In this document: piece by piece, positions 11,130-23,257 of the stretch | Numbering within the stretch: the first letter of the stretch is position 1 | How the letters are laid out: every line of letters starts with the position of its first letter | Origin: Denticeps clupeoides | Taxonomy: Eukaryota > Chordata > Actinopteri > Clupeiformes > Denticipitidae | NCBI RefSeq assembly: GCF_900700375.1 | Contig: NW_021629852.1 | Span: forward strand, 1 to 64,000 | Length of the DNA: 64,000 nt | Reading direction: 5' to 3' | Notes under the pieces: model-generated | The model's database searches: none | Told to the model about the DNA's origin: nothing | The model's input: the letters and a program-made list of their open reading frames with translations, nothing else | Made by a program: the position numbers and the translations under genes

Positions 11130-13269
11130 TCAGTCCTTCCCGCGACCGGAGCCGGGCTCCTGCGGGGCGCCCCCTGGCGGCGGGCAGAAGAGCTGCAGCT
11201 TGCTGCGCAGCTGCGACCTCAGGTAGGCGTAGTCCTGGGCGTCCAGCGAGTGGCCCAGCGCCACGTAGGCGGACAGGTACGCCGCCAGCAGCAGCCTGTC
11301 CAGGGGGAAGGTGGGCAGGAGCCACAGCACCACCAGGAGCTCCAGACACACGGGGTGGCGCAGGTGGGCATAGAGGCGCTGGGCACGCGCCGACTTGAGG
11401 GCCAAGGGGTCGCCCAGTCCGAGGCAGTCATAATACACCTGCAAAAAAGAGCCGCAGAAAGCCATTCATCTCAGTGAACATCCCCTTTAAAAAAATAATT
11501 CAATTAAATGTAAAAAGTCTAATTCAAGATTGGTTTAGTGCAATCATAAAAGAAACAAAAATGTATACAGTACAGGACAAAAGTTTGGACACACCTTCTC
11601 ATTCAATGTGGTTTCTTTATTTTCATGACCATTTACATTGGTAGATTCTCACTGAAGGAATCAAAACTATGAATGAACACATGTGGAGTTATGTACTTAA
11701 CAAAAAAAGGTGAAATAACTGAAAACATGTTTTATATTCTAGTTTCTACAAAATAGCCGCCATTTGCTCTGATTACTGCTTTGAACACTCTTGGCATTCT
11801 ATCGATGAGCTTCAAGATGTCGTCATCTGAAATGGTTTTCCAACAGTCTTGAAGGAGTTCCCAGAGGTGTTTAGCACTTGTTGGCCCCTTTGCCTTCACT
11901 CTGCGGTCCAGCTGACCCCAAACCATCTGGATTGGGTTCAGGTCTGGTGACTGTGGAGGCCAGGTCTCCACTTTTTGTTAAGTACATAACACCACATTCA
12001 TAGTTTTGATGCCTTCAGTGAGAATCTACTAATTTAAAGTGAAAGTGATTGTCATTGTGATACACTGCAGCACAGCACACGGTGCACACAACGAAATGTG
12101 TCCTCTGCTTTTAACCATTACCCTTGTTCATGAAATAAAGAAAACACATTGAATGAGAAGGTGCGTCCAAACTTTTGGCCTGTACTGTATATACACACTA
12201 AACTATACTAACTAAAACTTAAATACTGTACAGTATCTCTAAGAGAAAAATAAAAGCTTTTCTGTATGATGAACAGGACAAACAGGACCGCATCGTGTAG
12301 GGAAAATGTAAAATGGCACACAACGCTAAAAGCCCGGATTCAGCGGCGCTCCGAGTAAATTACCTGTTTGAGTCCCAGCAGCTCAGGGTAGTCGAATATC
12401 AGCAGTATGCTGAAGATGACGGCCCAGCACAAGAAGTGAAGGGTGAAGCAGATCAGAGGGAACCAGATGTCCCACGGTGCATGGCGCACAGACCACAGGC
12501 AGGGGGCGCCCGTCACCGGCTGCCAGAAATGCATCAATAACTGGACAGAGACGACAGGAATTAAGTTCTGGTGGTTAAACGCCTTGTTTCTTGTTTTTTG
12601 CGGGTGACGGCGAGCACCTGCAGGGTCGCAGCGGTGGCGGCGCAGTACACGGCGCGGTTCAGGGAGCCCAGGACGGACCCACACGCCTGCTTGACCGGCG
12701 ACCAGGCCAGGAGGCTGTGCTGGACCGTGAAGAGACCCAGCAGGCCAACGTCCACACACAAGGCCTTGAGGACAGAGACGTCCCGCAAAACCAGGGACCA
12801 CGGCACAGAATCTGTAAATTAAAAACAACCCTTCAAAAATCCACTTTACGTGTAAAAAATGAAAAAAAGATTAACAAAAAAAACGTGAGCGCCCAACGTG
12901 GGGCTCGAACCCACGACCCTGAGATTAAGAGTCTCATGCTCTACCGACTGAGCTAGCCGGGCTGCGGAGAGCGCGGCGCCGCGCTGCTCTTTAACCACCG
13001 CGCCGCATCGCGTCTCGTCCGCGTACCCGAACGCTTCCTTTGCGGCTGCGCGGTCGCACTTTTATCGCTTTTTGCCGACGCGGCTCTGCGTCTGCGGTAA
13101 CCGTACCTCGGCACAGCGCGGGCCCGCCGGTGATGTTGTGGTAAATCGCCCTGAAGGAGACGAAGCGCACGAAGTCGGCGCCCGTCACGAACACGAACGC
13201 GAAGCTGCCGAGCGCCACGCAGGCGACGAAAACGGGACGCGCCGCGCCGCGCAGCGACTCCGCCGCCAT
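11130..13269 (-). CDS. nrm: nurim, inner nuclear membrane protein
   Basis: Multi-pass protein of the inner nuclear membrane, distantly related to isoprenylcysteine methyltransferases. Exons: 13107-13269, 12618-12811, 12364-12540, 11130-11438; all junctions are GT-AG and in phase, total 280 aa (human 262). Matching blocks: [15 protein letters not shown] in exon 1, [16 protein letters not shown] in exon 2, [17 protein letters not shown] in exon 3, and [20 protein letters not shown] with [10 protein letters not shown] in exon 4. Hydrophobic helices are visible in every exon. The start at 13269 was chosen over 13386 because it aligns with the human N-terminus; the upstream extension is proline/arginine-rich and 5'-UTR-like. 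Intron 1 holds a tRNA gene and intron 3 a Tc1 remnant. A CpG-rich promoter lies at about 13000-13350. Intact. Confidence 0.96.
11568..12187. mobile_element. Tc1/mariner-family remnant in nrm intron 3
   Basis: A 620-bp element with terminal inverted repeats of over 40 bp (CAGTACAGGnCAAAAGTTTG...) and TA on both sides. It keeps only the C-terminal part of a transposase on the minus strand (11732-11971), including [12 protein letters not shown], the SPDLNPIE block of Tc1 transposases. The rest of the gene is deleted. A SINE fragment lies inside at 12037-12127. Dead copy. Confidence 0.93.
12037..12127 (-). mobile_element. SINE family A fragment (3' half)
   Basis: Matches the tail of the tRNA-derived SINE seen whole at 57089-57326 (GTGATTGTCATTGTGATACA...GCACACGGTGCACA). 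It sits inside the Tc1 remnant, so it inserted after that element. Confidence 0.8.
12876..12883 (-). terminator. RNA polymerase III terminator of the tRNA-Lys gene
   Basis: Eight consecutive T on the minus strand, starting 6 nt after the tRNA 3' end. Such a run is a normal Pol III stop and suggests the tRNA is transcribed independently of nrm. Confidence 0.85.
12890..12962 (-). tRNA. tRNA-Lys (CTT)
   Basis: A 73-nt cloverleaf on the minus strand: GCCCGGCTAGCTCAGTCGGT... through ...GGGTTCGAGCCCCACGTTG to GGCG. The anticodon CTT lies at 12927-12929. A box (GGCTAGCTCAG) and B box (GGTTCGAGCCC) are intact, all stems pair, and a T8 terminator follows. As far as I can recall it is identical to the human tRNA-Lys-CTT consensus. 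It sits in nrm intron 1 on the same strand as nrm, 145 nt from exon 1. Confidence 0.98.
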
Positions 13270-13777
13270 TCCAGCCGCCTCTTCCGGGCCGAGCCGCTCC
13301 GCCGCCAGAGGGCCCCGCGGCCGCGGACTTCCAGCCGGTTCTGTTCGACTCTCAGGCGGCGTCATGTGCAAACTGTGTTCAGGCACAAAACCTCAAAATT
13401 CTGAATTGTACGGTCCAACTTAAACATTACAAAAAAAAGAGAAAATACAGTCAAAATTGATAATATTCACCAATTGCTCTTTTTGTTCTGTCTATAACAA
13501 ACATAAATATATAAGTTGTCTTTACTGACAAATGAGCACACTGACTGCTGATAAAAGAAATGAAATGAAGCGGCCTGCCTCACAGAATACTACAGTATTA
13601 GGCTGTAAAATTAATTTACACACAACACCCCATAACGACAACGTGGAAAAGTTTACTTGAGATTTTGGCATTAGTATTTAGGAAGAAATGAGAGCGTGCT
13701 GGACCCGAGCATCCGACAACTGCTGAGAGGCAAACTGGGCGCCATTTATCAGTCCATCCCATTAGTCAACCGACTAA

Positions 13778-13953
13778 CATTTACATTTCCCAGACACCCT
13801 TATCCAGAGAGCCTTTACAGGCAGTAGTTACAGGGACAGTCCCACTGGAGACACTCTGGGTTAAGTGTCTTGCTCAGGGACACAATGGTAGTAAGTGGGG
13901 TTCGAACCTGGGTCTCCACCTGGGAACCTGGGTCTCCAGGCAAGGCTACTACC
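13778..13953 (-). mobile_element. SINE family B copy
   Basis: tRNA-like head (GGTAGTAGCC... and AGACCCAGGTTCGAACCCCA on the minus strand) and a tail ending near ACATTTACAT. The same family occurs at 14302, 16428, 26812, 33010 and 61051. The segment with CCTGGGTCTCCA is duplicated. Confidence 0.85.
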
Positions 13954-14301
13954 AGCCCTAGACGAACCTCTGCTCATCAAAACTGCAGGAACTGTGTGTA
14001 ATGAAGACAACTCTGTGTCAGCCGTTTCACTGTGGTGGTGCAGGGGATGTGTGTTTTGTTTTTAGGATTTAATACTTTTTAAAAATTATTTTCCCCTCTG
14101 CGTCCTTTTTGAAATGTTGGGAAAAGTGTTGTGCGTGTTCTGATTTCCTGTGATTTATCTCCTCACCAACTTCCTTAATTCTTTATGGCGAGGACCTGGC
14201 GGGAATTTTGAATGAATAGTGAAGGCAGCGGGGGGAATTAAAAAACTCTTCAGGAATACATTGACCGGTGCTTTCACAGTGTATTCATGAAGAAATGGGT
14301 G

Positions 14302-14440
14302 GGTGGTAGTAGCCTAGTGGGTAACACACTAGCCTATAAAGCAGAAGACCCAGGTTCCCTTAACCCTGAGTGTCTCCAGGGGGGACTGTACCTGTAACTA
14401 CTGATTGTAAGTCGCTCTGGTAAATGCTGTAAATGTAAAA
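14302..14440 (+). mobile_element. SINE family B copy, internally deleted
   Basis: Starts GGTGGTAGTAGCCTAGTGGG and ends GTAAGTCGCTCTGGTAAATG CTGTAAATG. It lacks the middle block with ACTTACTACC seen in other copies. Confidence 0.85.
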
Positions 14441-15882
14441 GCCGACATCCTGGACTCAACTGACAAGAGCTGGTCGAGATTCTACACTGAGAATTTAAAT
14501 CTCTGAGGGAATCGCTGCTGAAAACACATCTCTACGGAACTTGGGCAAGTCTCTAACTGATAATGTGACACATCTAAGTGAAGAAAATAAATGTGAGATG
14601 ACCTGGTGTTTTCTCGGAATCTGCGGAAGAAGATGCCGAAATGACTGTAAAAACCCACCTGAAGCTTCCGGAGGACAGTTTTTGTGTTTTTCCACTCATT
14701 CATTTTATATTATTTTTAGGCCATATGGTTGGTGCAAAACATCCTGAAAGGAATGAATTTGTTAAAAGGTGAGCCGTCAGCTGATCTTATTTAATGAGAA
14801 GATTTGACCAGACGGTGAGATGCAGGCGTGCCCAGATTTACTTTGTGGTTTCAGGTGAACCTCTCATGCTGGACCAGTTCTGCAGGTCTGTATCTGTGGT
14901 AGTCTCTCAGGCAGTACACTTTGTGGTTCTCTTTGTATAGCGTGAAAAGCGTCCCTTCTAGGTTCCAGTTGCAAAGGACAAGTGAAAACAGGACAAGTGA
15001 TAGGACTCTACCCTGGCCAGCTTTGGTCTTGTGTGTTAATTTTGAACCAAGAAATGATGTTCATGTTTCTTAAACAGCTCAGTGCTATGAAGATCATCCT
15101 TTCCACTGTAATAATGATGCAATAATAAGATAGGATAACAAGTAGGATAACTTTTCCATACATAATCTGATGATTTGCCATGAGGTGTTGGTTCCCTGTT
15201 CCATAAGCAACAGAGACAGTGTGCATTAATTAAATTACTGTTAAATGTTCAATGCCCATTCAACATTAAACATTATATAATTATACTGTGTGCTGCATAT
15301 ACTGATAAATGTTCAGTGCCCATGCATTAAACTACTATAATAATACTGCGTGCATGAATTGAACTATTGCTAAACGTAGCAGTGACACCGTGCGGCCAGC
15401 GCCTGTAACTACACCGCACACCGCAGGCCACTGAGCGAATTTTTAAACTCTTGCAGCTTTCGTAACATGTGCAATAAATTCATCATGCGACTGTCTCGTC
15501 CAACTACCTGCACACCTGGTGAAATCCCGCGAGATTTGATGATTGCGCACAGGACCCCAGGCCTTCTGCGTCACTTCATGTGGAATGCAGTTCTCATTTC
15601 TGGGCTTGTGCAGGCAGCCAAAAATACCACAGCGCGCGTTGGCCACAATTCCACAAGAAACTAGTGGAATTTAGTGCGATTTGACACAAACAAGCGCTTG
15701 GTTATTTACTGATGAACACGAACAATTCTTGTTAACGAGGCGCGTGACCCGGCGGGGGCGCGCGCGTCAAGTTCGGACAGGTGGCGGGGCCACGCCCTGG
15801 CCCCGCAGGTGGCGCCGACCAGGAAGTGGCAGAAGTTCCGCTCCATGCGCGCTCCGCGCCCTGGCGTCTGACCGTGGCCGAG

Positions 15883-18800
15883 ATGCGGTCCCCGCTGCTG
15901 GCGCTCTGCGCGCTGCTGGCTGCGCGCCTCTCAGGTGAGCTTCTCCCGGCGCAACCGGCCCGGGAGCCGCGGCGCTGGGATTACGGATTGTACATTTATT
16001 GCCTCATGCACTTGGAGTCGCATGTTCTACCGGCCGCAGGTTTCGGAAAGTGATCAATTTTGCATGTTAGGAACCCGGGTTCTATAACAAGAACTTTGTT
16101 TAGGGGCGTGAAGGGCGTTGGAGCTTCATATTAACCCGCATGCAGGACTCTGACCAGTCAGATCTTAGCGCTCAGGGAAAATCCACCAATCCAGCAAGTG
16201 AAACTCCAGCGACATCTCAGTTTCCAGAAGGTAGTCTCTGCCCCTGGACTCGAGTTTTCCAGTCACCGTGTTCAACAGGTTCTTGACCGACAGAATTCAG
16301 TAATGCAGGTCCCCTTAAATACACTTGAAGATCTCCTGAAGACCACCATCTGAATTGTTTTGGTGCAGCAGTAGAGCAGAACGTGATCATTAAGCTGTTG
16401 TGTGTGGAATGGAGACCATCATTTGTACATTTGCATATGTGGAATTTACCAGACGCCCTTATCCAGAGCCCCTTAAAGTCAATAGTGACAGGGACAGTCC
16501 CCCTCTGGAGACACTCAGGGTTAAGTGTCTTGCTCAGGGACACAGTGGTAGTAAGTGGGGTTTGAACCTGGGTCTTCTGGTTCATAGCGGGTGTCTTGGC
16601 CTCTAGGCTACTACTAAATGTAGCTGGTTATCATTTCATCTCTTTAATTATAGATGCCTGGTGTGAGTGCTGGTCTCTGGTTTTGATGTTCTCCTGCCAT
16701 CTTCATTAGATTCAGGAAGGCATCGGTTCTAGTGAGAACCCCCTTTTCCATTCGCCAGTAATCCTTCAAGGACACCTGGTCCCATCGTCTCACCTTTTGG
16801 TTGTGAGGTGGACCTCAACGAATGCAGGACGCTGCCAGTGAGCTAGATGTGTTTGAGTGAGGTTATTGCTGAGGTGAAATTCGGTGGATCTCCGAGGGAG
16901 AGGAAGAAATGTGCTTGTGAAATCAGCGCCTCGCAGGTTTAGACACGCAAGAGCCTGCAGCTCTACAGTGGCAGCACTGACTGTAGACCTTCTCGGTTCC
17001 TATCAGCCATGTTCTCAATCAGAGACTGAAATCTGGTGTCTTAATATGCTGCATTTGTTGCTTTGTAAGGTGAAGCTCATGATCGAGCTACGGCCGGAGT
17101 CGACGCCATGTTGAAAACACGAATGACCGGTAAAAGTAGAGCAGCTGTTGGCTCACCACGCTGACATTCGCAGGGGGGGTTTGAGGTGAAATCAAGCAAG
17201 TCCCATTTCTGCTGCTGTTTTCTCCGATTGTTCCTAATTTGAGTTCAGAAGTTCCCGTCACCCCAGTGCTGACCTGGGAGAAGCATCTCGAAGTGCTCGA
17301 AATGTTGCAGGCTTCCTGCGTTTTCACCAGAATAATATTTTTCCTGTCCCGTCCCTCCAGCGAGTCAGGAAATGACTGTGGACCCTCAAGTGTCTTCAGA
17401 AACCACACCTGCTGTACCTCTGGTTACTTCTCCTGGGAGTGAACCCGATCCCACGGCCGTCCCCACCCAAGCCGCCGAACCCCGTGAGACCGCCCGTGTC
17501 CGCCACCCGACACTCGCATTCCCTGGCTTTTCATCCATATGTAGAAGCTCATCTCGCCTGCATCGTTCTGTCTCCAGGGGGCAGGAGCATGGACGTGACC
17601 TCTGACGCCACCTTCACCATCAGTAAAAAGCCCGGGGCAGCGGCGTGCCAGGCGTGCGTCCGGGACAGCCAGCCTCCGTCCTGCTCTCCACCGGACCTGA
17701 AGCTGAACGGGCCCCTCAGCACCGTGCTTGACTTCAGCTGCGCTCAGCCGGAGGAGGCCTTCCGGGTTGAGTTCAACCAGGAGATCGGTACGTTTCCTCT
17801 CACGGCGCTGCGTTCTCTGCTGCTGGTTACGCAGTCTGACCAGGTCTGGGTTCTCCTTCAGAATGCACACAGGACCAGTGCAGCAGTGACATCCACGCCG
17901 ACTCCGCCCACTTCCCAGACTTCAGCCGGAGCTTCACCTGGGACGTCAAAGTCCCCTCGTCGATGTTGTTCCAGCTGGACTTCCCGGATCCTGGCATGAG
18001 ACAGATCTCTCCTTCAGACACGTGTCCTGACCAGCACACCTTCACAATCATCTTATACCAGCGCACCGGAGTCACCAATATCGGCACCTTCTGCAGAAAC
18101 GGCACCATTTCCCACATCCAAATTCGCTACAAGGGCAGGGTGACCCTGTCCCTCCCAGGACACACACTGCTGAACATGTCTGCCATCAAGGTGTCACTTG
18201 GACCTTCTTCTAAGTGTAAGGGACCACACCACATGAAGGAAGGAGCAATTTTGGTGGACCTTGAGGCACGTTGTGGTGGTTGATTTTCTCCTCTCTGTAT
18301 CTGCAGCAATAGCCACTGTGGAAGCCCTGCTGCCTCGTGGACACTCCCTCACCGAATTCTTCTCAGCCAACTACCCTGCCGGCTTTCCGACCGAGGACCA
18401 GATGCGGTGGAACTTCACCGTCCCGCCAATGCACAACGCTACCATTTTATTCCTAGAGACCACGCTACCACAGTGCCAGATGGGTTCCGCCACCGTGGAG
18501 TACCTGCAGGAAGGCAAGGCAGCGGTTAGCAAAGCCGTGACTGACGCACAGCCTGTGAACCTGCAGGGCGAGGTGGACATGGTCCTTCATAACTGCAGGA
18601 CGACAGGCAGTCAGCCCCTCGTGCTCCGATTCAACGTGTCTGTGTACAGCAGCAACCAGCCACGTATGTAGATTATGTTCTCCTCATTTCTCCACCCACG
18701 TTCTCCAGGATTTCAGACATGGTGTGATGTAAATGTACCAGGGAGACAATCTAGTTACACCACAGAAATCTTCTGAACCATATTCAGTGTTCCAGACCAG

Positions 18801-21800
18801 GTTCTGGTGTGTGTGGATGAAAAGTCCTGCACGTCATTTCTAGGGGTCTGTTTCCCATTCCCAAGCCTAGTTTTAGACCAAATGAGAACTTCAGCAAAGC
18901 TCTCCATGTAAAAAAAGCTTAATCAGCATCTTTGCAGAGTTTTATCAGGTTCTTCTAAAGCCCCAAATTCAGGATTAGCATCTCTCCAGGTCTGGTGTTG
19001 GCCTGTTAATGATTAGTTTTGCCCCTCAGGTTTGTGCACCGTGGTCATGCCAGAGGGACTGACCCTCACCATCGAGAACAGAAACGCCCAGTCCTACTGC
19101 GAGATGAAAATGGACTCTGCAGTCAAGGAGTTCATCACAGTCCTTCCGAAGACCAGTACCACCCTGTCCTTCCTGGACTGTCCCAGCGAGGACCTGCTCC
19201 TCACAGTCAGCAGTACCTTTGGTAACAGTTCTACTAGCATTTAAAGATATTCTTGTTTTTAATACACTTATTTTCAGCAATTATGCAGATCTGAACTGCG
19301 TGAAGTCAAAAGATTTATTGCCCCTTCTCATTCATGGTTTTTGCATTTTTTCGCATTAGCACAAAACTACAGTGGGTATGGAAAGTATTGACACTCTTTG
19401 TTGTATTGCAGCAATTTGCTAAAATCATTTATATTACATTTTTCCTCATTAATCTGCACACAGCACCCCATATTGACAGAAAAACACAGAATTGTTGACA
19501 TTTTTGCAGATTTGTTAACAAAGAAAAACTGAAATATCACATGGTCCTAAGTATTCAGACCCTTTGCTGTGACAATCATTTCTTGTGATCATTCTTGAGA
19601 TGGTTCTACACCTTCATTGTAGTCCAGCTGTGTTTGATTCTACTGGTTGGACTTGATTAGAAAGCCACACCCCCGTCTGTATAAGACCTTACAGCTCACA
19701 ATAAATGTCAGAGCAAATGGGAATCATGATGATTGATTCTTGCCTGAAGAACTGGCTTAAGAGCAAAGCACAGATCTGGTCAAGGTTACAAAAAAATCTG
19801 CTGCACTTAAGGTTCCTAAGAGTCCAGTAATCCTTAAATGGAAGATGCTTGGGACGACCAGAACCCTTCCTAGATCTGGCCATCCGGCCAAACTGAGCTA
19901 TCGGGGAGAAGATTCTCTGGTCTGATGAGACCAAGACCAATAACTTTTTGGCCTTAATTCTAAGCAATATTTGTGGAGAAAACGAGGCGCTGCTGTCCAA
20001 TACAGTCCAAACTGAAGCATGGTGGTGGCAGCATCATGCTATTGGGGTGTTTTGCAGCTGCTGGGACAAAATGTCTGGTGTTAATCGAGGGAAAGATGAA
20101 TGTGGCTAAAACCTTCTCCAGAGTGCTCAGGACCTCAGGCTGGGCCAAAGGTTTACCTTAAAAAAAAAAAAAAAAAAAAAAGACAATGACCATAAGCAAA
20201 CAGCTTCCCTAAAATCCAGGTGTGAAAGACTTGTTGCATGTTTCCCAAAAAAGACTTGTTACTGTATTAGATCAAAAGGGAGCTTCTACTAAATACTGAG
20301 CAAATTGTCTTTTTCTTTGTTAATAAATCTGCAAAACAATGTCAACAATTCTGTGTTTTTCTGTCAATATAGGGTGCTGTGTGAACATTAATGAAGAAAA
20401 AAATGAACTTGAATGATTTTAGCAAATGGCTGCAATATAACAGAAAAATGTAAGGGGCTGAAATACTTTCCGTACCTGTTCCGTACATACCTCACTTTCT
20501 CCTTATACAACAAATACTAAATATGTTTCTTACATTGGATTTTTCAAAATGGCTCCATCTTAATCTGCCACAGTCAGGGAATCCAGACTTTTGATTAGTA
20601 ATGTAAATTGGGATTTTACGATTTGTATTTTCATCTGGTTTTATAGCAATTTTTACATCATTATTGCATAATCAATAAGTATCGAACTATTCCATAGGTC
20701 TTATTTTAAAATATCATTATTGATGTTTTGTACTTGACAGAATGTGCGAGTCTGCCCGACTGCTCTGTGAACGGGGCTCTCCTCTCCATCCCCACCCTGG
20801 ACAGCTGCCTCCCAGCACCCATCCAGAAAGTCACTTGGCTGCTCCGCCCCCCAACCAACAGCACCCTGGACCTGGCGTCCCCTAAAGGAGGCCTGCGGCA
20901 GTCCCTCCCAGGGCAGGAATGCAACTCTGGCTCCTCCTTGTTCCTTTCTGAGGCAGATGGATCCATGCTGGGCCAGTTCTGCTCTCCTGGGTCAATCAGT
21001 AAAGTCCAGCTGAGCAGGAACGTGGTGGTTTCAGCCACGCCCCCAGCAACAGCTGCGTCACAGGTGAAAAAGGGGCGGAACCTAGGAAACGAGCAAGCAG
21101 CCCTCCTCAGCGTGTCCTTCAGCGAGGGGGAGACTGGTTTGTATTCACATGTGTTATATAAAAACCACTGTTGAACACTCATTCATAATTTAGTTTTATT
21201 TTATAGAGTCCCTAGGGGTTCTGTAGGTTCACCAGGTATGAAAATGTTCTGGAACTGGGTTGAGAGACCCTGAATCTGGTTCGCATTGATTACTGCCAAA
21301 CAGCTTATTACCATCAAGTCACGTTCATCCTTCTCGTGTTTAGGGAGGGGAGGTCTTCAGATCTTCAACAGCATGAATTGGTAATAGCCTTGTGGGTTAG
21401 ACTCGCCTATAAACCAGGTTCAAAGTAGAGGTGTGAATTTAAAGCTGCTTTCAGGCCAAATGTGGCATGCACTTTTCCTTCATTCCCGCTTGGTGTTTGT
21501 GTGTTTCGATGGACTGAACTGTAGCCAGCTTCAATTCTATTAGTCGCGCAAACATACATCACAGCGCACAGCAGTCAAAGTTAAACAAATTTCAACCTTG
21601 ACCGCCAAGTGGCACGCAAAGCAAAACTCCTACTCGGAGCAGTGCCGTACTCCGATCAGGCCACCACAGTCGCTACCGGCACTATTTTATGACTAGAAAA
21701 TCCCCAAGCAACGTCATTATGGTAGAGTCAATTATGTTCTGCTGTACTGTATGTATTTTTATGTATTTTAGACTGAGAAGATCAGGAGAAGGGAATAAAT

Positions 21801-22985
21801 CTCTCGCACATATTCCATTTACCGCAGAGGGCATGGTTTACCAGCTGAGCCCCACCATCAGCAGCCCGACGCTCCTGGCCACTCCCGGCTGGCCTGATGG
21901 CATGGCGGCGTCCTCCACTGCATCCTGGCTGGTGCAGCTCCCGGACCAGTACGATGCCAACCTGGTCCTCGCCAATATCAGCCAGCCCAAGTGCGGCGTG
22001 GGACAGACGAGCATCAGGGTGCAGCAGCTAGACACGAACGAGGTCGTCCTGAGCAGCACGGGGGGCGGGGACGGCGAGGACCAGGTGAAGCTCTCCAGCA
22101 GTTTCTCAGTCCGCATGTCCAACTGCCGACCCCAGCAGGGTGGCTTCAGCTCTCTGGGACGCATCTCTCTGGAGAAGAAGGGCAGTGAGTACTTTTTACT
22201 TTTTAACTTTTATTATCTACTCACTAAATTACTTTTGCCTGATTTTGTATTTTTTCTTTTTTTTTCTTTTGCAGAGATGCTGATGAACATCATCCTCGCC
22301 GTCCTCGTTGCTGTGCTGACCATCGCGTTCATAGTGCTGGCGATCGTCTGTGCCAAGAAGCAGTGAGTCTGCAGAACCTTAGACCTAGAACTGAACCGTG
22401 GGGTTTCCGGAACCACTCGGTCTACCGCGCTCGTCTACATCTGCCTTGTTCTTTCTCTTTCTGTCCAGGCATAAGAAGAAGCAGATGAAGGCCAACCGGC
22501 TGTCCATGTACAACCCTAAAGGTCAGCTGTTTCGTCCAGCGGACGATGTCCTCAGGTCCCCAGCCGGCGAAGAGACCAACGTGTACGAAGCCATCGATGA
22601 CACCATGGTGTACAGCCACCTGCTGGGGGACGCTGGGCAGAACGGGACGGAGACGGACTGTTTCAGGCCCCCTGCGGTGGACACCTACCGTTCCTTCACC
22701 GGACCCACTGACCAAAAGCCGCCCGTCCCCGAGCTGCCCCCGGATACAAGGAAACCGGTGCTCGGAATGTTCCTGAACACGGCCGAGTCGTTTGTGCCGG
22801 CCCACACCCCACTGGGACCGCAGGGGAGTCTGGGATATCAGGACAGCAGGATGGTGGACAATGAGCTGTATACATTTAAAAGCAGCGGCGAACCAAACAC
22901 CACGTGCCTCCAGACCAAAGAGTCCCTTCCACTTCCTTATTACGACGACGACGACGAGTGGGACGATGACGAAGACGAAGATTAG
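15883..22985 (+). CDS. cdcp1: CUB domain-containing protein 1
   Basis: Type I surface glycoprotein that relays Src-family kinase signals in adhesion and survival. Ten exons: 15883-15934, 17361-17483, 17578-17787, 17862-18215, 18307-18663, 19030-19221, 20741-21136, 21828-22184, 22275-22362, 22469-22985; every junction is GT-AG and in phase, total 881 aa (human 836). Signal peptide in exon 1. Extracellular CUB-like regions include SFTWDVKVPSSML, NIGTFCRNGTISHIQ, SANYPAGFPTEDQMRWNF and QFCSPGSISKVQLSRN, each aligning with human CDCP1. One transmembrane helix (about residues 682-705, exon 9) precedes a basic stop-transfer stretch. Cytoplasmic tyrosines are conserved: NVYEAIDDTMVYSHLL and VDTYRSF, at about 749, 758 and 783. 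The fish tail ends in a strongly acidic DDDDEWDDDEDED. Exon 2 codes a Thr/Pro/Glu-rich spacer not matched in human. Intact. Confidence 0.95.
15935..17360 (+). other. cdcp1 intron 1
   Basis: 1.4 kb with canonical ends. It contains a SINE family B copy (16428-16616). The remaining sequence is unique, with no open frame of note. Confidence 0.75.
16428..16616 (-). mobile_element. SINE family B copy, nearly full length
   Basis: Minus-strand copy with TAGTAGCC head, GAACCCAGGTTC-type B box (GACCCAGGTTCAAACCCCAC), CTTACTACCACTGTGTCCCT middle, and the TTTAAGGGGCTCTGGATAAG GGCGTCTGGT tail. Confidence 0.9.
19366..20480. mobile_element. decayed Tc1-like transposon in cdcp1 intron 6
   Basis: About 1.1 kb with long inverted ends: ACAGTGGGTATGGAAAGTAT at the left and the complement of ...AATACTTTCCGTACCTG at the right, continuing inward for about 150 bp each side (AGAAAAACACAGAATTGTTG). 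The plus-strand interior keeps scraps of Tc1 transposase such as HGGGSIMLLGCFAAAG. The reading frame is broken and shortened, and a 22-A run lies at 20159-20180. Confidence 0.9.
21384..21424 (+). mobile_element. SINE family B head fragment
   Basis: TAATAGCCTTGTGGGTTAGA followed by CTCGCCTATAAACCAGGTTC resembles the first 45 nt of family B. The rest is missing. Confidence 0.5.
21629..21742 (+). repeat. unnamed dispersed repeat, copy 1
   Basis: About 110 bp closely resembling 35731-35841: CGGAGCAG, GTACTCcGATCAGGCC, CCACAGTC, GACTAGAAAA, CAAGCAACGT and ATTATGTT occur in the same order. Lies in cdcp1 intron 7. I do not recognise the family. Confidence 0.75.
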
Positions 22986-23251
22986 TCCCTGTTTGTCTGG
23001 TGCAAAGCGGAGAGGCGAGAGTTGAACGAGATGGGCGACCCCTCTGCCCGTCCGCCCGGAAATGTGATATAAAAACACTAAAGACAATCTGTTCAAATTT
23101 AGAATAATATTTCTTTATTTACAGTTTTACTGTTGTCTGGTGAATGATTTTAATTTCTTCCAGATGGTGGATTTATTTTAAATTTTTTGTGTGTGACGTC
23201 TGCTGTAATCTCTGTGCAAATATTTATCTCTGACATTTCTGTTATTTTTTT

Positions 23252-23257
23252 AATAAA
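23252..23257 (+). terminator. candidate poly(A) signal of cdcp1
   Basis: AATAAA in a T-rich 3' UTR about 270 nt after the cdcp1 stop codon. Confidence 0.65.

Larger units (their letters stand above)
13270..15882. other. intergenic region between nrm and cdcp1 (divergent promoters)
   Basis: 2.6 kb between two divergent gene starts. It holds two SINE family B copies (13778-13953, 14302-14440), AT-rich unique sequence, and CpG-rich ends at about 13270-13350 and 15740-15882 that probably serve as the nrm and cdcp1 promoters. The open frames at 14482-14747 and 15443-15664 overlap on both strands and have no recognised homologue. Confidence 0.6.

Noticed and set aside
13270-13386. Longer N-terminus for nurim
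   Set aside because: The extension is arginine/proline-rich 5'-UTR-like sequence. The ATG at 13269 aligns with known nurim starts.
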